NCBI GenBank assembly: GCA_031289425.1 | Contig: JAITPM010000028.1 | Coordinates: 1-52,814, forward strand | Reading direction: 5' to 3' | Length of the DNA: 52,814 nucleotides | From: Fusobacteriaceae bacterium | Lineage (GTDB): Bacteria > Fusobacteriota > Fusobacteriia > Fusobacteriales > Fusobacteriaceae | Part shown: in pieces, positions 18,241 to 26,798 of the stretch | Layout: the number at the start of each line of letters is the position of its first letter | Position numbering within the stretch: position 1 is the stretch's first letter | The notes under the pieces: model-generated | Databases searched by the model: none | Seen by the model: only the letters and a program-made list of their open reading frames with translations | What the model was told of the DNA's origin: nothing | Made by a program: the position numbers and the translations under genes

Positions 18241-18377
18241 TTTGCCTTTGCATTTTCTGATGACTTGCTCTCAATTGGTATGACTTTATCGATAATTTGC
18301 AATACAAAATCTAATTCTGCCTTACCATTAGATTCCTAATAATAAAGAATATGCCCATTAACTATCAAGTTATTTTA
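18223..18377 (-). pseudogene. C-terminal fragment of a second DUF4143 ATPase
   Basis: Read on the minus strand, this translates as a DUF4143 tail: NNLIVNGHILYY, then an in-frame TAG, then ESNGKAELDFVLQ and DKVIPIESKSSENAKAKNF, ending in a stop at 18223. It parallels the intact copy's PLYYWSSGNNAEIDFLL and GIIPIEVKAG; the TAG falls where the family has Trp (TGG). It abuts and slightly overlaps the truncated ATPase body, so two family members have been fused by a deletion. Confidence 0.7.
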
Positions 18378-18405
18378 CATTTATTGGTTCTAATAAATGT
18401 AAAAT
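18372..18405. terminator. Perfect 14-bp hairpin between DUF4143 remnants and PASTA gene
   Basis: ATTTTACATTTATT (18372-18385) is perfectly complementary to AATAAATGTAAAAT (18392-18405) around a 6-base loop. The flanks are AT-rich, and it could stop transcription in either direction. Confidence 0.5.
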
Positions 18406-18555
18406 TTTCCTTATTTAATATTTCATTACAAATCCTTCAACTCTTCCTTGAAATTTTCCGATATTTATGATATTATTTTGTAGATAATAAAATATTTATA
18501 AAATTTAATTTTGTTTGAGAAATAAATATTAATACTAAAAATATATGGAGGATAA

Positions 18556-19410
18556 ATGATTAAACGTTTAATGTATCTTTCTGCAGTTTTTACACTTTTA
18601 ATTTCTGGTTTTTTTATATTTAAAATTGTTGAAAAGGTATATTTTAATGAGATATATTATTATGCACCAGATGTGCGTGGGCATTCATTTGAAACTGTAA
18701 AAAATGAATTGTTGGGAGAAAAAATAAATGTAAAATTAGTTGGGGAAGAATTTTCCCAATTTCCTGTGGGAGAGATATTTTTGCAAGAACCAGAACCGGG
18801 TCAAGTAGTCAAAATAAGACGTAACATGAGAGTTTGGGTAAGCAAAGGAAGTGCCTTGGTAGAAATACCAAATTTTGTAGGGATGAATTTTTTAGAAGCC
18901 AGATCTATCGCTTTACAGAAAGGTCTCATAATAGATAAAGTAGTGAGTACAAGTACGAATAAATCTGCCAATGAAGTCATCGCAACAGATCCGGCAACAG
19001 ATACATTACTTAGAAGAGGAGATAAGCTTTCTTTTTTGATAAGTGGAACAGGTAATTTTACAGAGATCAAAATACCTAACTTGATTGGGATGTTACTAGA
19101 AGATGCTCAGGAAATTTTAATTGATAATTCTCTGACTGTTGGGAAAATAACTTATGCAGAACAAGCTGATAAATATAACGGAATAGTATTGGAAACAGGT
19201 GTTTTAGCTGGTGTAGTGGTAAAAGCTGGAACTGCAGTGACTCTAGTTGTGAACAAAAGTAAACTTATAAAACCGGTTGAAAAAGTTTCTACTAATAAAT
19301 CTGATATAGATTCAGATAATGCTTCGAATGAGTCAGATGCAGATGGTTCTTCCAATGATTCAGAAGAAGATTCAAGGGATTTACTATCTACAGAAGAAAT
19401 AGAAGATTAA
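18556..19410 (+). CDS. Membrane-anchored protein with three PASTA domains
   Basis: A 284-residue protein with one N-terminal transmembrane segment (about residues 5-24) and an extracytoplasmic part made of three PASTA repeats (about 33-97, 98-165, 166-235; each begins DVRGHSFE, IPNFVGMNFLEA, IPNLIGMLLEDA). The C-terminus is acidic and Ser/Asp-rich. PASTA domains bind peptidoglycan fragments or beta-lactams. In Firmicutes they sit on the kinase PrkC/StkP next to rsgA and rpe; here the kinase domain is absent, as I recall for fusobacterial genomes. Ribosome site GGAGG 5 bases upstream. Confidence 0.88.
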   Translation: MIKRLMYLSAVFTLLISGFFIFKIVEKVYFNEIYYYAPDVRGHSFETVKNELLGEKINVKLVGEEFSQFPVGEIFLQEPEPGQVVKIRRNMRVWVSKGSALVEIPNFVGMNFLEARSIALQKGLIIDKVVSTSTNKSANEVIATDPATDTLLRRGDKLSFLISGTGNFTEIKIPNLIGMLLEDAQEILIDNSLTVGKITYAEQADKYNGIVLETGVLAGVVVKAGTAVTLVVNKSKLIKPVEKVSTNKSDIDSDNASNESDADGSSNDSEEDSRDLLSTEEIED

Positions 19411-19441
19411 TAAAAATATATTAAGGACGAGGTGAATTACT

Positions 19442-20329
19442 ATTAAGGGAATTGTTACCAATAAGATTCAGGGTTTTTATTATGTAGAGTCTCAAAATCA
19501 GGTATATGAATGTAGACTTAGAGGGTTATTGAAGAGAAGTGATCGAAAAAAAAATTGTGTAGTTGGAGATATTGTAGAATTTTCTTCTGAAGGTACAATT
19601 GATAATATTTACCTTAGAAAAAATCTCTTAGAGCGCCCGCTGGTCGCTAACATAGATTATATATTAATACAATTTGCTTGTAAAAACCCGGATATTGATT
19701 ATGATAAATTGAACATTTTACTTTTGAATAGCTTTTATTATAATATTATCCCCGTAGTGGTAATCAATAAAATAGACCTTATAACAGAAGAAGAATCAAA
19801 AGTCCTGAAAGAGAATTTAAAATTTTTAGAGGATATAAATATAGAGTGTTTTTTTATTTCAAGAAATAAAAACATAGGAATTGATAAAATAAAAAATTTT
19901 CTGAATGGACATATCAGTGCTTTTTCTGGCCCTAGTGGTGTGGGGAAATCTAGTATTATAAATATTCTTCAAGATGATGTTAAGATGGAAACTGGTGAAA
20001 TAAGTATAAAATTAAAAATCGGAAAACATACTACAAAGGGGGCTAAACTTATAAAATTCGGCGATAATGGATATATAATAGATACGCCTGGATTTTCTTC
20101 TATTGAACTCCCTGATATTGAAAATAAAGAAAAATTTATCAATTTGTTTCCGGAATTCACCAAGGTAGAAAAATCATGCAAATTCTTGAACTGCAGGCAT
20201 GTGAATGAACCCGGATGCATAATAAAACAAATGGTCGAAGAAGGTAAAATTGCACCTACAAGATACGAATTTTATTTAAAAAATTATAAAAAGTTGAGCG
20301 ATACAAGGTGGAGTAAATATGAAAAATAA
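19442..20329 (+). CDS. rsgA: Ribosome small-subunit-dependent GTPase RsgA, apparent ATT start
   Basis: A circularly permuted GTPase that helps mature 30S subunits. It has an N-terminal OB fold, then G4 NKID, G1 [13 protein letters not shown]3 DTPGFSS and a C-terminal zinc-binding region ([14 protein letters not shown]). The first conventional start (TTG 19529) would delete most of the OB fold. Homologous sequence ([17 protein letters not shown]) continues upstream to 19442, where the codon is ATT, just 6 bases after a strong GAGGTGA site (19429-19435). A stop codon (TGA 19433) bars any longer start. I therefore annotate an ATT initiation codon. The 3' end overlaps rpe by 11 bp. Confidence 0.85.
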   Translation: MKGIVTNKIQGFYYVESQNQVYECRLRGLLKRSDRKKNCVVGDIVEFSSEGTIDNIYLRKNLLERPLVANIDYILIQFACKNPDIDYDKLNILLLNSFYYNIIPVVVINKIDLITEEESKVLKENLKFLEDINIECFFISRNKNIGIDKIKNFLNGHISAFSGPSGVGKSSIINILQDDVKMETGEISIKLKIGKHTTKGAKLIKFGDNGYIIDTPGFSSIELPDIENKEKFINLFPEFTKVEKSCKFLNCRHVNEPGCIIKQMVEEGKIAPTRYEFYLKNYKKLSDTRWSKYEK

Positions 20330-20966
20330 AATTATAATAGCCCCCTCTATTCTATCATCAGATTTTTCTAAATTGGGGGAAGAAATAAAAGCGATAGACA
20401 ATGCAGGAGCCGACTATATACATATGGATGTAATGGATGGGAATTTTGTACCAAATCTGACCTTTGGGGTTCCGGTCATAAAATCTATTAGAAAATATAC
20501 TGATCTTCCCTTTGATGTACATTTGATGATAGAAAAACCGGAAAGGTATATCGAAGAATACGCCAATGCAGGAGCAGATATAATTACTATTCATTCTGAA
20601 TCTACTATACACCTTCATAGGACTATTCATCAGGTAAAAAATTCTGGTAAAAAAGTTGGGGTATCATTAAATCCTTCCACACCTGTAGATGTATTAAAAT
20701 ATATTATAGAAGACCTGGATATGGTACTAGTAATGAGTGTGAATCCGGGGTTTGGTGGTCAAAAATTTATTGAAAGCACTATTGAAAAAATAAAAGATAT
20801 AAAAAAATTGAGAAGTAATATTGATATAGAAATTGATGGAGGTATAACTGATATCACTATCAAAAGATGTATAGATGCTGGGGCAAATATTTTTGTAGCC
20901 GGCTCATATATTTTCTCTGGGAATTATAGTGAGAGAATAAACAAATTGAGAGAAATTAACTTATAA
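20319..20966 (+). CDS. rpe: Ribulose-phosphate 3-epimerase
   Basis: A 215-residue TIM barrel that interconverts ribulose-5-phosphate and xylulose-5-phosphate in the pentose phosphate pathway. Family signatures are intact: [15 protein letters not shown], the [16 protein letters not shown] motif with metal ligands H and [24 protein letters not shown] and EIDGGIT with the catalytic Asp. Start ATG overlaps the rsgA end by 11 bp, indicating translational coupling. Length is normal. Confidence 0.95.
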   Translation: MKNKIIIAPSILSSDFSKLGEEIKAIDNAGADYIHMDVMDGNFVPNLTFGVPVIKSIRKYTDLPFDVHLMIEKPERYIEEYANAGADIITIHSESTIHLHRTIHQVKNSGKKVGVSLNPSTPVDVLKYIIEDLDMVLVMSVNPGFGGQKFIESTIEKIKDIKKLRSNIDIEIDGGITDITIKRCIDAGANIFVAGSYIFSGNYSERINKLREINL

Positions 20967-21005
20967 ATATGTAAGTTATAAAAAATGCCATAGGAAGTGA
21001 TGTAA

Positions 21006-21674
21006 ATGGATATAAACAGAGTTAAAGAGGTGTTGGAGAGTTTCTACAAAGTTTTTTATAAAACGGAAGATATGGCCTTAAAGAGAGGAATAAAATCTCT
21101 TACTCATACAGAATTGCATATCATAGAAGCTATAGGAAATGAATCTGTTATGATGAACGAGCTTGCTGAAAGACTTGGAATTACAATGGGAACAGCTACT
21201 GTTGCTATTTCAAAACTTACAGAAAAAGGATTTATTGATAGGGTTCGTTCTGATTTGGATAGACGAAGGGTCTATGTGTCCTTGACAAAAACTGGGGCTA
21301 CAGCTCTATCTTATCATAATAGTTATCACAAAATGATAATGGCTAGTATTACAGAAAATATTCCAAAGGAAGATTTGATGGTCTTTGTAAATGTTTTTGA
21401 GATAATTTTAAAATCTCTAAAAAATAAAACTAATTATTTTAAACCGTTGACTGTAAACGATTTTCCGGTGGGAACAAAAGTCTCCATTGTGGAAATAAAG
21501 GGTACACCGATAGTTCAAAATTATTTTGCTGAGCATGGAATAGAAAATTTTACTGTATTAAAGATTTTACATTCTGCAGATAAGGAAACTTTTTCTCTAG
21601 AAAAAAATGACGGGACAATTTTAAATTTAAATATATTGGACGCCAAAAATCTAATTGGGATAGAAACTGAATAA
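21006..21674 (+). CDS. MarR-family regulator with C-terminal FeoA-like domain
   Basis: A 222-residue cytoplasmic regulator. Residues 1-140 form a MarR winged helix (LTHTELHIIEAIG; recognition region ITMGTATVAISKLTEKGFI; wing DLDRRRVYVSLTKTG). Residues about 145-222 look like an SH3-like FeoA core domain (LTVNDFPVGTKVSIVEI...). This arrangement recalls metal regulators of the DtxR/MntR type, where a C-terminal FeoA domain follows the DNA-binding part, so metal or iron sensing is possible but unproven. It sits 40 bp after rpe. Confidence 0.75.
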   Translation: MDINRVKEVLESFYKVFYKTEDMALKRGIKSLTHTELHIIEAIGNESVMMNELAERLGITMGTATVAISKLTEKGFIDRVRSDLDRRRVYVSLTKTGATALSYHNSYHKMIMASITENIPKEDLMVFVNVFEIILKSLKNKTNYFKPLTVNDFPVGTKVSIVEIKGTPIVQNYFAEHGIENFTVLKILHSADKETFSLEKNDGTILNLNILDAKNLIGIETE

Positions 21675-21736
21675 ATGGGTATGAATAAATAAATAAATAA
21701 AATAAAAATATTATATTCATAGGGAAATGATGCGAA

Positions 21737-23401
21737 ATGTTTTACATTGATGGAGTCTCACTTTTTAAAATTAAAGAAGAATTAAAAGATGAACTTATAG
21801 GTAAAAAAATAAATAAAATTACAAAGAACACTGAACTTTCTCTCTCTTTGCATTTTGGTAGGAGAGAGCTTGTTTTTTCTTGTAATAGTAGTTTTCCTAT
21901 TTGTTATATAGCCGAAGAAAAAGAAGAGGCCTTGGAAGGAAATACAGGCATAACCGAAATTTTACGAAAAAACCTTATGAATGGAGAATTAATTGATATT
22001 TCTCAAGTTGGCTTAGATAGAATTTTAGTTTTTAAATTTCTAAAATTAAATGAATTGGGGGAAGAAAAATTATATAATATATATTTTGAAATAATGGGAA
22101 AACATTCCAATTTTATATTTACAGATGAAAAAAACATTATTATTGATTTGCTGAAGAGATTTTCATTGGAAGAAAATAGATTACGAGCATTATTTCCTGG
22201 CGTTCCTTATGAACAACCAATAATTATAAAGAAAATATCTCCCTTTAGTGTTTCAAGGGAAGAATTTGAAATACTTTTAAAAGAAAATAATATTCTGAAT
22301 AAAATAGAGGGAATCGGTAAAATATTTGTCGAAAACATAAGAAATTACGAGGATTTTATAGATGTATTAAACCATAAAATATCACCCCAAATTTTTTATA
22401 AAGATAAAAAAATAATATTGGCAACAGTGTTGAATTTTCATATAAAGAATTATGATGAAATCAAGCGATTTGGCAGTTATAATGAAATTATAAATTACTA
22501 TATAAATCATCTACAATTATCTCAGAGTTTTGAAGTGTTGAAGAAATTTTTGTTATCAAATGTAGAAAAAAAAATAAAAAAAGATAGAAAAATTTTAGCT
22601 ATATTAAATAAAGAGAGAGAAGAAAATAAAAATTATGAAAAATATAAAGAACAGGGCGATATATTGGCGGCCAATATTTTTTTTGTAAAAAAAGGTATGG
22701 ATCAGGTAGAAGTCTATGATTTTTATAATGACTGTAAAATATCAATTCCACTTGATTTGAAATATTCTCCTAAAGAAAATTTAGATAGGATATACAAGAA
22801 ATATAATAAAATAAAAAGAGGGGTGGAGGCGAATACTAGAAGAGAGAAAGAAATAAAGGAAGATTTGGAATACTTAAATAGTATTAAATTATTTATAGAA
22901 AACAGTGAAAATACAGATAATCTCAAAATTATTTATGATGAGATAGTGTCTGTCGGAATAGTAAAAAATAAAGATAATGTTTTTATTAAAAAAAATAAAA
23001 CAAAACCAAGTAAAAAAATAAAAGTATTTAAGTATGGAGAAATTATTTATAAAAATGTAAAAATTTTATATGGAAGAAATAATTTAGAAAATGATAATTT
23101 AACATTTAAGGTTGCCGATAAAGAAGATACTTGGCTTCATAGTAAGAATATTCCTGGAGCTCATGTAATTTTAAAGACTATTGATAATAAGGCGATTACA
23201 GAAGATGAAATATTGAAAGGAGCACAAGTAGCAAGTTTTTTTACGTCTGCTAGAATTGGAGAAAAAATACTCGTAGATTATACAATGAAAAAATTTATAA
23301 ATAAACCAAAGGGCGGAAAACCTGGATTCGTTACTTATATAAATGAAAAGGGGATATGGGTAGAAAAAGAAGCAAATATAAATACTATTATAAACCAATA
23401 A
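21737..23401 (+). CDS. rqcH: NFACT/RqcH-family protein (fibronectin-binding-like A)
   Basis: A 554-residue NFACT protein. It has an NFACT-N domain (from MFYIDGVSLFKIKEEL), a helix-hairpin-helix segment (about residue 190), a coiled coil (about 275-400) and the C-terminal NFACT-R domain (DTWLHSKNIPGAHVILKT, about 460-480). Family members recruit tRNA-Ala to stalled 50S subunits and add alanine tails for quality control; older names are FbpA or fibronectin-binding protein. Assignment to RqcH is by domain order. It is the last gene of the PASTA-rsgA-rpe-marR run and is followed by a short inverted repeat (AGGGAGAATATCTCCCT). Confidence 0.85.
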   Translation: MFYIDGVSLFKIKEELKDELIGKKINKITKNTELSLSLHFGRRELVFSCNSSFPICYIAEEKEEALEGNTGITEILRKNLMNGELIDISQVGLDRILVFKFLKLNELGEEKLYNIYFEIMGKHSNFIFTDEKNIIIDLLKRFSLEENRLRALFPGVPYEQPIIIKKISPFSVSREEFEILLKENNILNKIEGIGKIFVENIRNYEDFIDVLNHKISPQIFYKDKKIILATVLNFHIKNYDEIKRFGSYNEIINYYINHLQLSQSFEVLKKFLLSNVEKKIKKDRKILAILNKEREENKNYEKYKEQGDILAANIFFVKKGMDQVEVYDFYNDCKISIPLDLKYSPKENLDRIYKKYNKIKRGVEANTRREKEIKEDLEYLNSIKLFIENSENTDNLKIIYDEIVSVGIVKNKDNVFIKKNKTKPSKKIKVFKYGEIIYKNVKILYGRNNLENDNLTFKVADKEDTWLHSKNIPGAHVILKTIDNKAITEDEILKGAQVASFFTSARIGEKILVDYTMKKFINKPKGGKPGFVTYINEKGIWVEKEANINTIINQ

Positions 23402-23452
23402 AATAAGGGAGAATATCTCCCTGTTGGCAAAGACTAAAATATAGTTTTATTA

Positions 23453-24013
23453 TTACACATCAAAATAATCTTCTTTTTTATCAGAACTTTCTTTATCAAA
23501 ATCTTCAAATTTTGGTAAAGATTTAGGTGTGATAAAATTTGCTTCTACCGGATTAAAAATAGCATTGCCAAATCCCAAAATCAATATAAATACCGGAAAT
23601 AGGAAAATTAACCCTATAGTGAAGCCTATACCTTTTCCAAAATTTTTGGATGTTTTGGAACACATAATTATATTGATTGTCATTATTGCCAGAGATGTAA
23701 CCACATAGGATATCTTAAAAATATAACGATATAGTCCATAGCTGAACATACCATAAAATAAATACAAGAAACGAATAGCAAATCTAGAGAATATTGGAAT
23801 AATTATTATTACTACAAAATATATCCAATGCATTCTTGCAATATCAACGATATGACAGTATATATTATATATTGGAATCAGGCTTTTCCATGGGGCAAGG
23901 CCTGCTTTTTTGAAAACTTTCCATTCTCCAATAGTTGTCATTACTATAAATGCTACTAAAGTTATACTTATTACATAAATAAGAAAAAGTACAAAATCTG
24001 GTATACTATACAT
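23453..24013 (-). CDS. DUF5684 membrane protein
   Basis: A 186-residue integral membrane protein with four to five hydrophobic helices. The motif WKVFKKAGLAPWKSLIPIYNIY (residues about 31-52; an amphipathic loop after TM1) is the hallmark of DUF5684 proteins. The C-terminal tail is charged and cytoplasmic-looking. Function unknown. It is last in a minus-strand run that starts with the ABC importer at 28573, separated from the reductase gene by 43 bp. Confidence 0.7.
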   Translation of the reverse strand: MYSIPDFVLFLIYVISITLVAFIVMTTIGEWKVFKKAGLAPWKSLIPIYNIYCHIVDIARMHWIYFVVIIIIPIFSRFAIRFLYLFYGMFSYGLYRYIFKISYVVTSLAIMTINIIMCSKTSKNFGKGIGFTIGLIFLFPVFILILGFGNAIFNPVEANFITPKSLPKFEDFDKESSDKKEDYFDV

Positions 24014-24056
24014 TATGATTCCTCCAATTTATTGAAATCAAACTATTTTTATAAAA

Positions 24057-24692
24057 TTAAAGCTTTTTTGATAAATCCTTTGGCTTCCCACCAAATGTTC
24101 TTATTGCCCGTCGCCATAGATGATGAGATGTAAGCATATAGACAAATCTTGGTATATTAGGAGTAGTATATATATTTTCTCCGTCATTACCGGTTAAAAT
24201 ATTGGTTGAGAGTATTTTAAGACCATTATATAGATTTTTTCCAATATTTTGTTCTATCGTTTTTTCAAAGAAAAATGTTGGACCTCCTCCTACACCTAAT
24301 CCTTGTCCCCATTTCAAATTCGCTTTATCTGTCCAGTTTTTCATTATAGATATTGCATTTTTACTTTGAAATCCTTCATAAAATCCACAATTTATGATTG
24401 TAAAGATTCTTATATCATTGCTTGAAAAAGAATCTTCAAATAATGACAGCCATTTTATCATATGACTAGGAACACTGTCAATATATAATGGAAATGCAAA
24501 TATCAATATTTCACTATCAGAAATAGTGTCATATTGAGATCTATCAATATTAGAATTTGATATTTTAAAATTAGAAATATCAATTTTTTTGTCAATATCA
24601 GTTTTTAGTAGAATATTTTCTAATGTTTTTAAAAGAGTACCAGAAACACTGCCTCTATTTTTGGGACTTCCATTTATTAAAGATATTTTCAT
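24057..24692 (-). CDS. Flavodoxin-like NAD(P)H-dependent FMN reductase
   Basis: A 211-residue flavodoxin-fold protein. The N-terminal INGSPKNRGSVSGTLL is the FMN phosphate-binding loop, and ILIFAFPLYIDSVPSHMIKWLS is the usual second flavin-contact region. Start ATG overlaps the end of the upstream paralogous gene by 4 bp (ATGA type), so the two are translationally coupled and may form a heterodimer. Redox partner and substrate unknown. Confidence 0.78.
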   Translation of the reverse strand: MKISLINGSPKNRGSVSGTLLKTLENILLKTDIDKKIDISNFKISNSNIDRSQYDTISDSEILIFAFPLYIDSVPSHMIKWLSLFEDSFSSNDIRIFTIINCGFYEGFQSKNAISIMKNWTDKANLKWGQGLGVGGGPTFFFEKTIEQNIGKNLYNGLKILSTNILTGNDGENIYTTPNIPRFVYMLTSHHLWRRAIRTFGGKPKDLSKKL

Positions 24693-25189
24693 TTTATATC
24701 ACCATATAATTCATCTGTGTTTTTGAGAAATTTTATATTTTTGAGGATACAATTAAAATTTAATAAATTGGCATTTACCAAGTTTCTGGCGGTTTCTTTT
24801 TCGTTGTCAGTTATATTTTCACCATAGAAATAAACTTCTAGATTAAACCTATTATCGTATCTGTTTTTATGATGCATTTCTCCATTTTTTATACTAAAAT
24901 ATGGATGCATATAGGGAATACTTCTCTCTAATATATTTTTTATAAATGGACTATATCCACCATAATAGCATTTAGTTATTATAATAAGCTCATCAGTCTT
25001 GGATAATATACTTCCCATATCGTTATATTTATCGTTTAACACGCATTGACCTGGAGTTTTTATCCAGCAACCATAGCAGCCAATACAATTTTTAATCGAA
25101 TTATCATCATTAATAAAATGTATATTAGCTTTGTTATTAAAAATTTTATTTATTTCTTCATAGCTCATATCATGGATGACTACTCTCAT
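24689..25189 (-). CDS. Flavodoxin-family reductase with Cys-rich motif
   Basis: A 166-residue flavodoxin-fold protein. It lacks an obvious N-terminal GSP loop but carries CIGCYGCWIKTPGQC (about residues 36-50), the cluster found in many NADPH-dependent FMN reductases before the flavin-binding strand, and LIIITKCYYGGYSPFIKNILER, the substrate-side loop. It is shorter at the N-terminus than its neighbour. Coupled by a 4-bp overlap to the downstream reductase; 21 bp after the cvfB-like gene. Confidence 0.72.
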   Translation of the reverse strand: MRVVIHDMSYEEINKIFNNKANIHFINDDNSIKNCIGCYGCWIKTPGQCVLNDKYNDMGSILSKTDELIIITKCYYGGYSPFIKNILERSIPYMHPYFSIKNGEMHHKNRYDNRFNLEVYFYGENITDNEKETARNLVNANLLNFNCILKNIKFLKNTDELYGDIK

Positions 25190-25210
25190 ATTATCCTCGC
25201 CTAGAATTAT

Positions 25211-26059
25211 CTAATTTTTTATTTGAAAACCTTTATCAGTTTTCTCGATTTTCTCAGCTTTTAAAAGGGCACCGATAGCTCTTTTGAAAGCTTTTTTGCT
25301 TATTCCAAAATATGCCTCTATATCTTCTGGGGAACTCTTGTCATTAAATCTGAAACTATTTTTTAAAAGTTTCATTTTTTCTAAAATAAGTTCAGCATCT
25401 TTGTCCATTTGAATGTAGCTAAGTTGTCTCTCTGAAAGATCTATCTTATTATCTTCCCTGATTCTTATTACTCTAGCAGTGACTTCATCACCGACATTAT
25501 AGCTTTTAAAATATTCATTATTTGGAATTAATCCAAAATACCTATCTTCTACTGCTACAAATATACCCAATTCTTCATTGACACCATATACAGTACCAGT
25601 GACAGTATCATTCTTTTTTATTTCTTCAGGAGCAGGTAGTAAGAAATTATTTAGTTTCATAGTGGCTGAGATTCGTCCCTTACTATCTTCATATATGCCT
25701 ACAAGGTATTTTTCTCCTATCTTTACTTTTTCAGTTTGTTGATTGTTAGGAAGCAGAATATCTTTGTTTAATCCCCAATATAAAAATGCTCCCAGGTTTT
25801 TATTGATATCTATTACTTCTAATTTTGTGATGGTACCGACTAAAGCTTCAGTTATTCTAAAAGTAGCTATAGGTCTGTCTTCGGAATCTTTATATATGAG
25901 GACATCTACCTCATCACCGACATTTAGCTCTCGGTTCTCCAGTTCGTTATTAGGAAGCAGTATATTATCCTTGGGGTCTTCTGTGCCTGCATCTAAATAT
26001 GCTCCTACTTTAGAGAAGTTGTTTATAATTAATTTTTGACGTTTACCAATTTTTATCAT
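25211..26059 (-). CDS. cvfB: CvfB-family S1 RNA-binding protein
   Basis: A 282-residue protein of the YitL/CvfB type. It has three tandem S1-like OB domains (including GAYLDAGTEDPKDNILLPNNE, GAFLYWGLNKDILLPNN and GIFVAVEDRYFGLIPNNE) and a C-terminal winged helix (SPEDIEAYFGISKKAFKRAIGALLK, about 240-264). In staphylococci CvfB binds RNA and affects virulence gene expression; the exact function here is unknown. It starts 4 bases after the ABC permease stop, so it is in the same transcript. Confidence 0.85.
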   Translation of the reverse strand: MIKIGKRQKLIINNFSKVGAYLDAGTEDPKDNILLPNNELENRELNVGDEVDVLIYKDSEDRPIATFRITEALVGTITKLEVIDINKNLGAFLYWGLNKDILLPNNQQTEKVKIGEKYLVGIYEDSKGRISATMKLNNFLLPAPEEIKKNDTVTGTVYGVNEELGIFVAVEDRYFGLIPNNEYFKSYNVGDEVTARVIRIREDNKIDLSERQLSYIQMDKDAELILEKMKLLKNSFRFNDKSSPEDIEAYFGISKKAFKRAIGALLKAEKIEKTDKGFQIKN

Positions 26060-26063
26060 ACGT

Positions 26064-26798
26064 TTACCTTTCTTTTTTAAATTTTATGTTTATAATTTTT
26101 ATTATTTTTGAGATACATATGTTTATTAAAAATACTATTATTATCCATGCAAAGATATTACTCGTATTTAAATATATTTTGTTTATAAATATTTCTCCAC
26201 CTATTGTATTTGATTTTTGTGATAAAATTTCAGAGGCTAGAATAATTTTCAAGTTAATACTGATAATGGTTCCCAAAGTGGGGGCTATATAGAAAAAAAT
26301 TCCTGGAATATATATTTTTTTGATGATATTGAAATTACTGATTTTATATACTTTACATATATCAACTATATCATTACTGATAGAATTAATGCCGCTCAAA
26401 ATATTACTATAAAATATTGGAACTACAATAGTTATAGAAACTGCTAATGGTACAAATTTTATATCTGACCATATTATTACCAGTATTATTATAATTAATG
26501 AAGGCAAAGAATTTATAATAGAGAATAATAGATTCAACATATCACAAAATAATTTAAACTTATGAGCTAATGCAGCCATTATTATTGAAAGTATACCAGA
26601 TAATATGAAAGAAGTCAAAAGATATAACAGTGTATTAAATATAATAAAAAAAAAGTTATCATTTCTTATTATATCTTTTATTGATAAAATAACGTTTTGA
26701 ATCCTTGGAAAAAATAATTGATTATCTATATAGATAGCTAATATCTGCCATAAAACAACTATTATCACATATTTACTTAATGATAAAAATTTTTTCAT
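26064..26798 (-). CDS. ABC importer permease (nitrate/sulfonate/thiamine-precursor type)
   Basis: A 244-residue membrane protein with about six helices and the cytoplasmic coupling loop of binding-protein-dependent permeases (ISNDIVDICKVYKISNFNIIKKIYIPG, an EAA-loop variant lacking the usual EAA-G core). Start overlaps the substrate-binding gene by 26 bp. It should form the membrane pore of the neighbouring importer. Substrate unknown. Confidence 0.8.
   Translation of the reverse strand: MKKFLSLSKYVIIVVLWQILAIYIDNQLFFPRIQNVILSIKDIIRNDNFFFIIFNTLLYLLTSFILSGILSIIMAALAHKFKLFCDMLNLLFSIINSLPSLIIIILVIIWSDIKFVPLAVSITIVVPIFYSNILSGINSISNDIVDICKVYKISNFNIIKKIYIPGIFFYIAPTLGTIISINLKIILASEILSQKSNTIGGEIFINKIYLNTSNIFAWIIIVFLINICISKIIKIINIKFKKER

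Noticed and set aside
23406-23422. Inverted repeat AGGGAGAATATCTCCCT as terminator after the rqcH-like gene
   Set aside because: The loop is too small and no T-run follows; at most a weak mRNA 3' structure.
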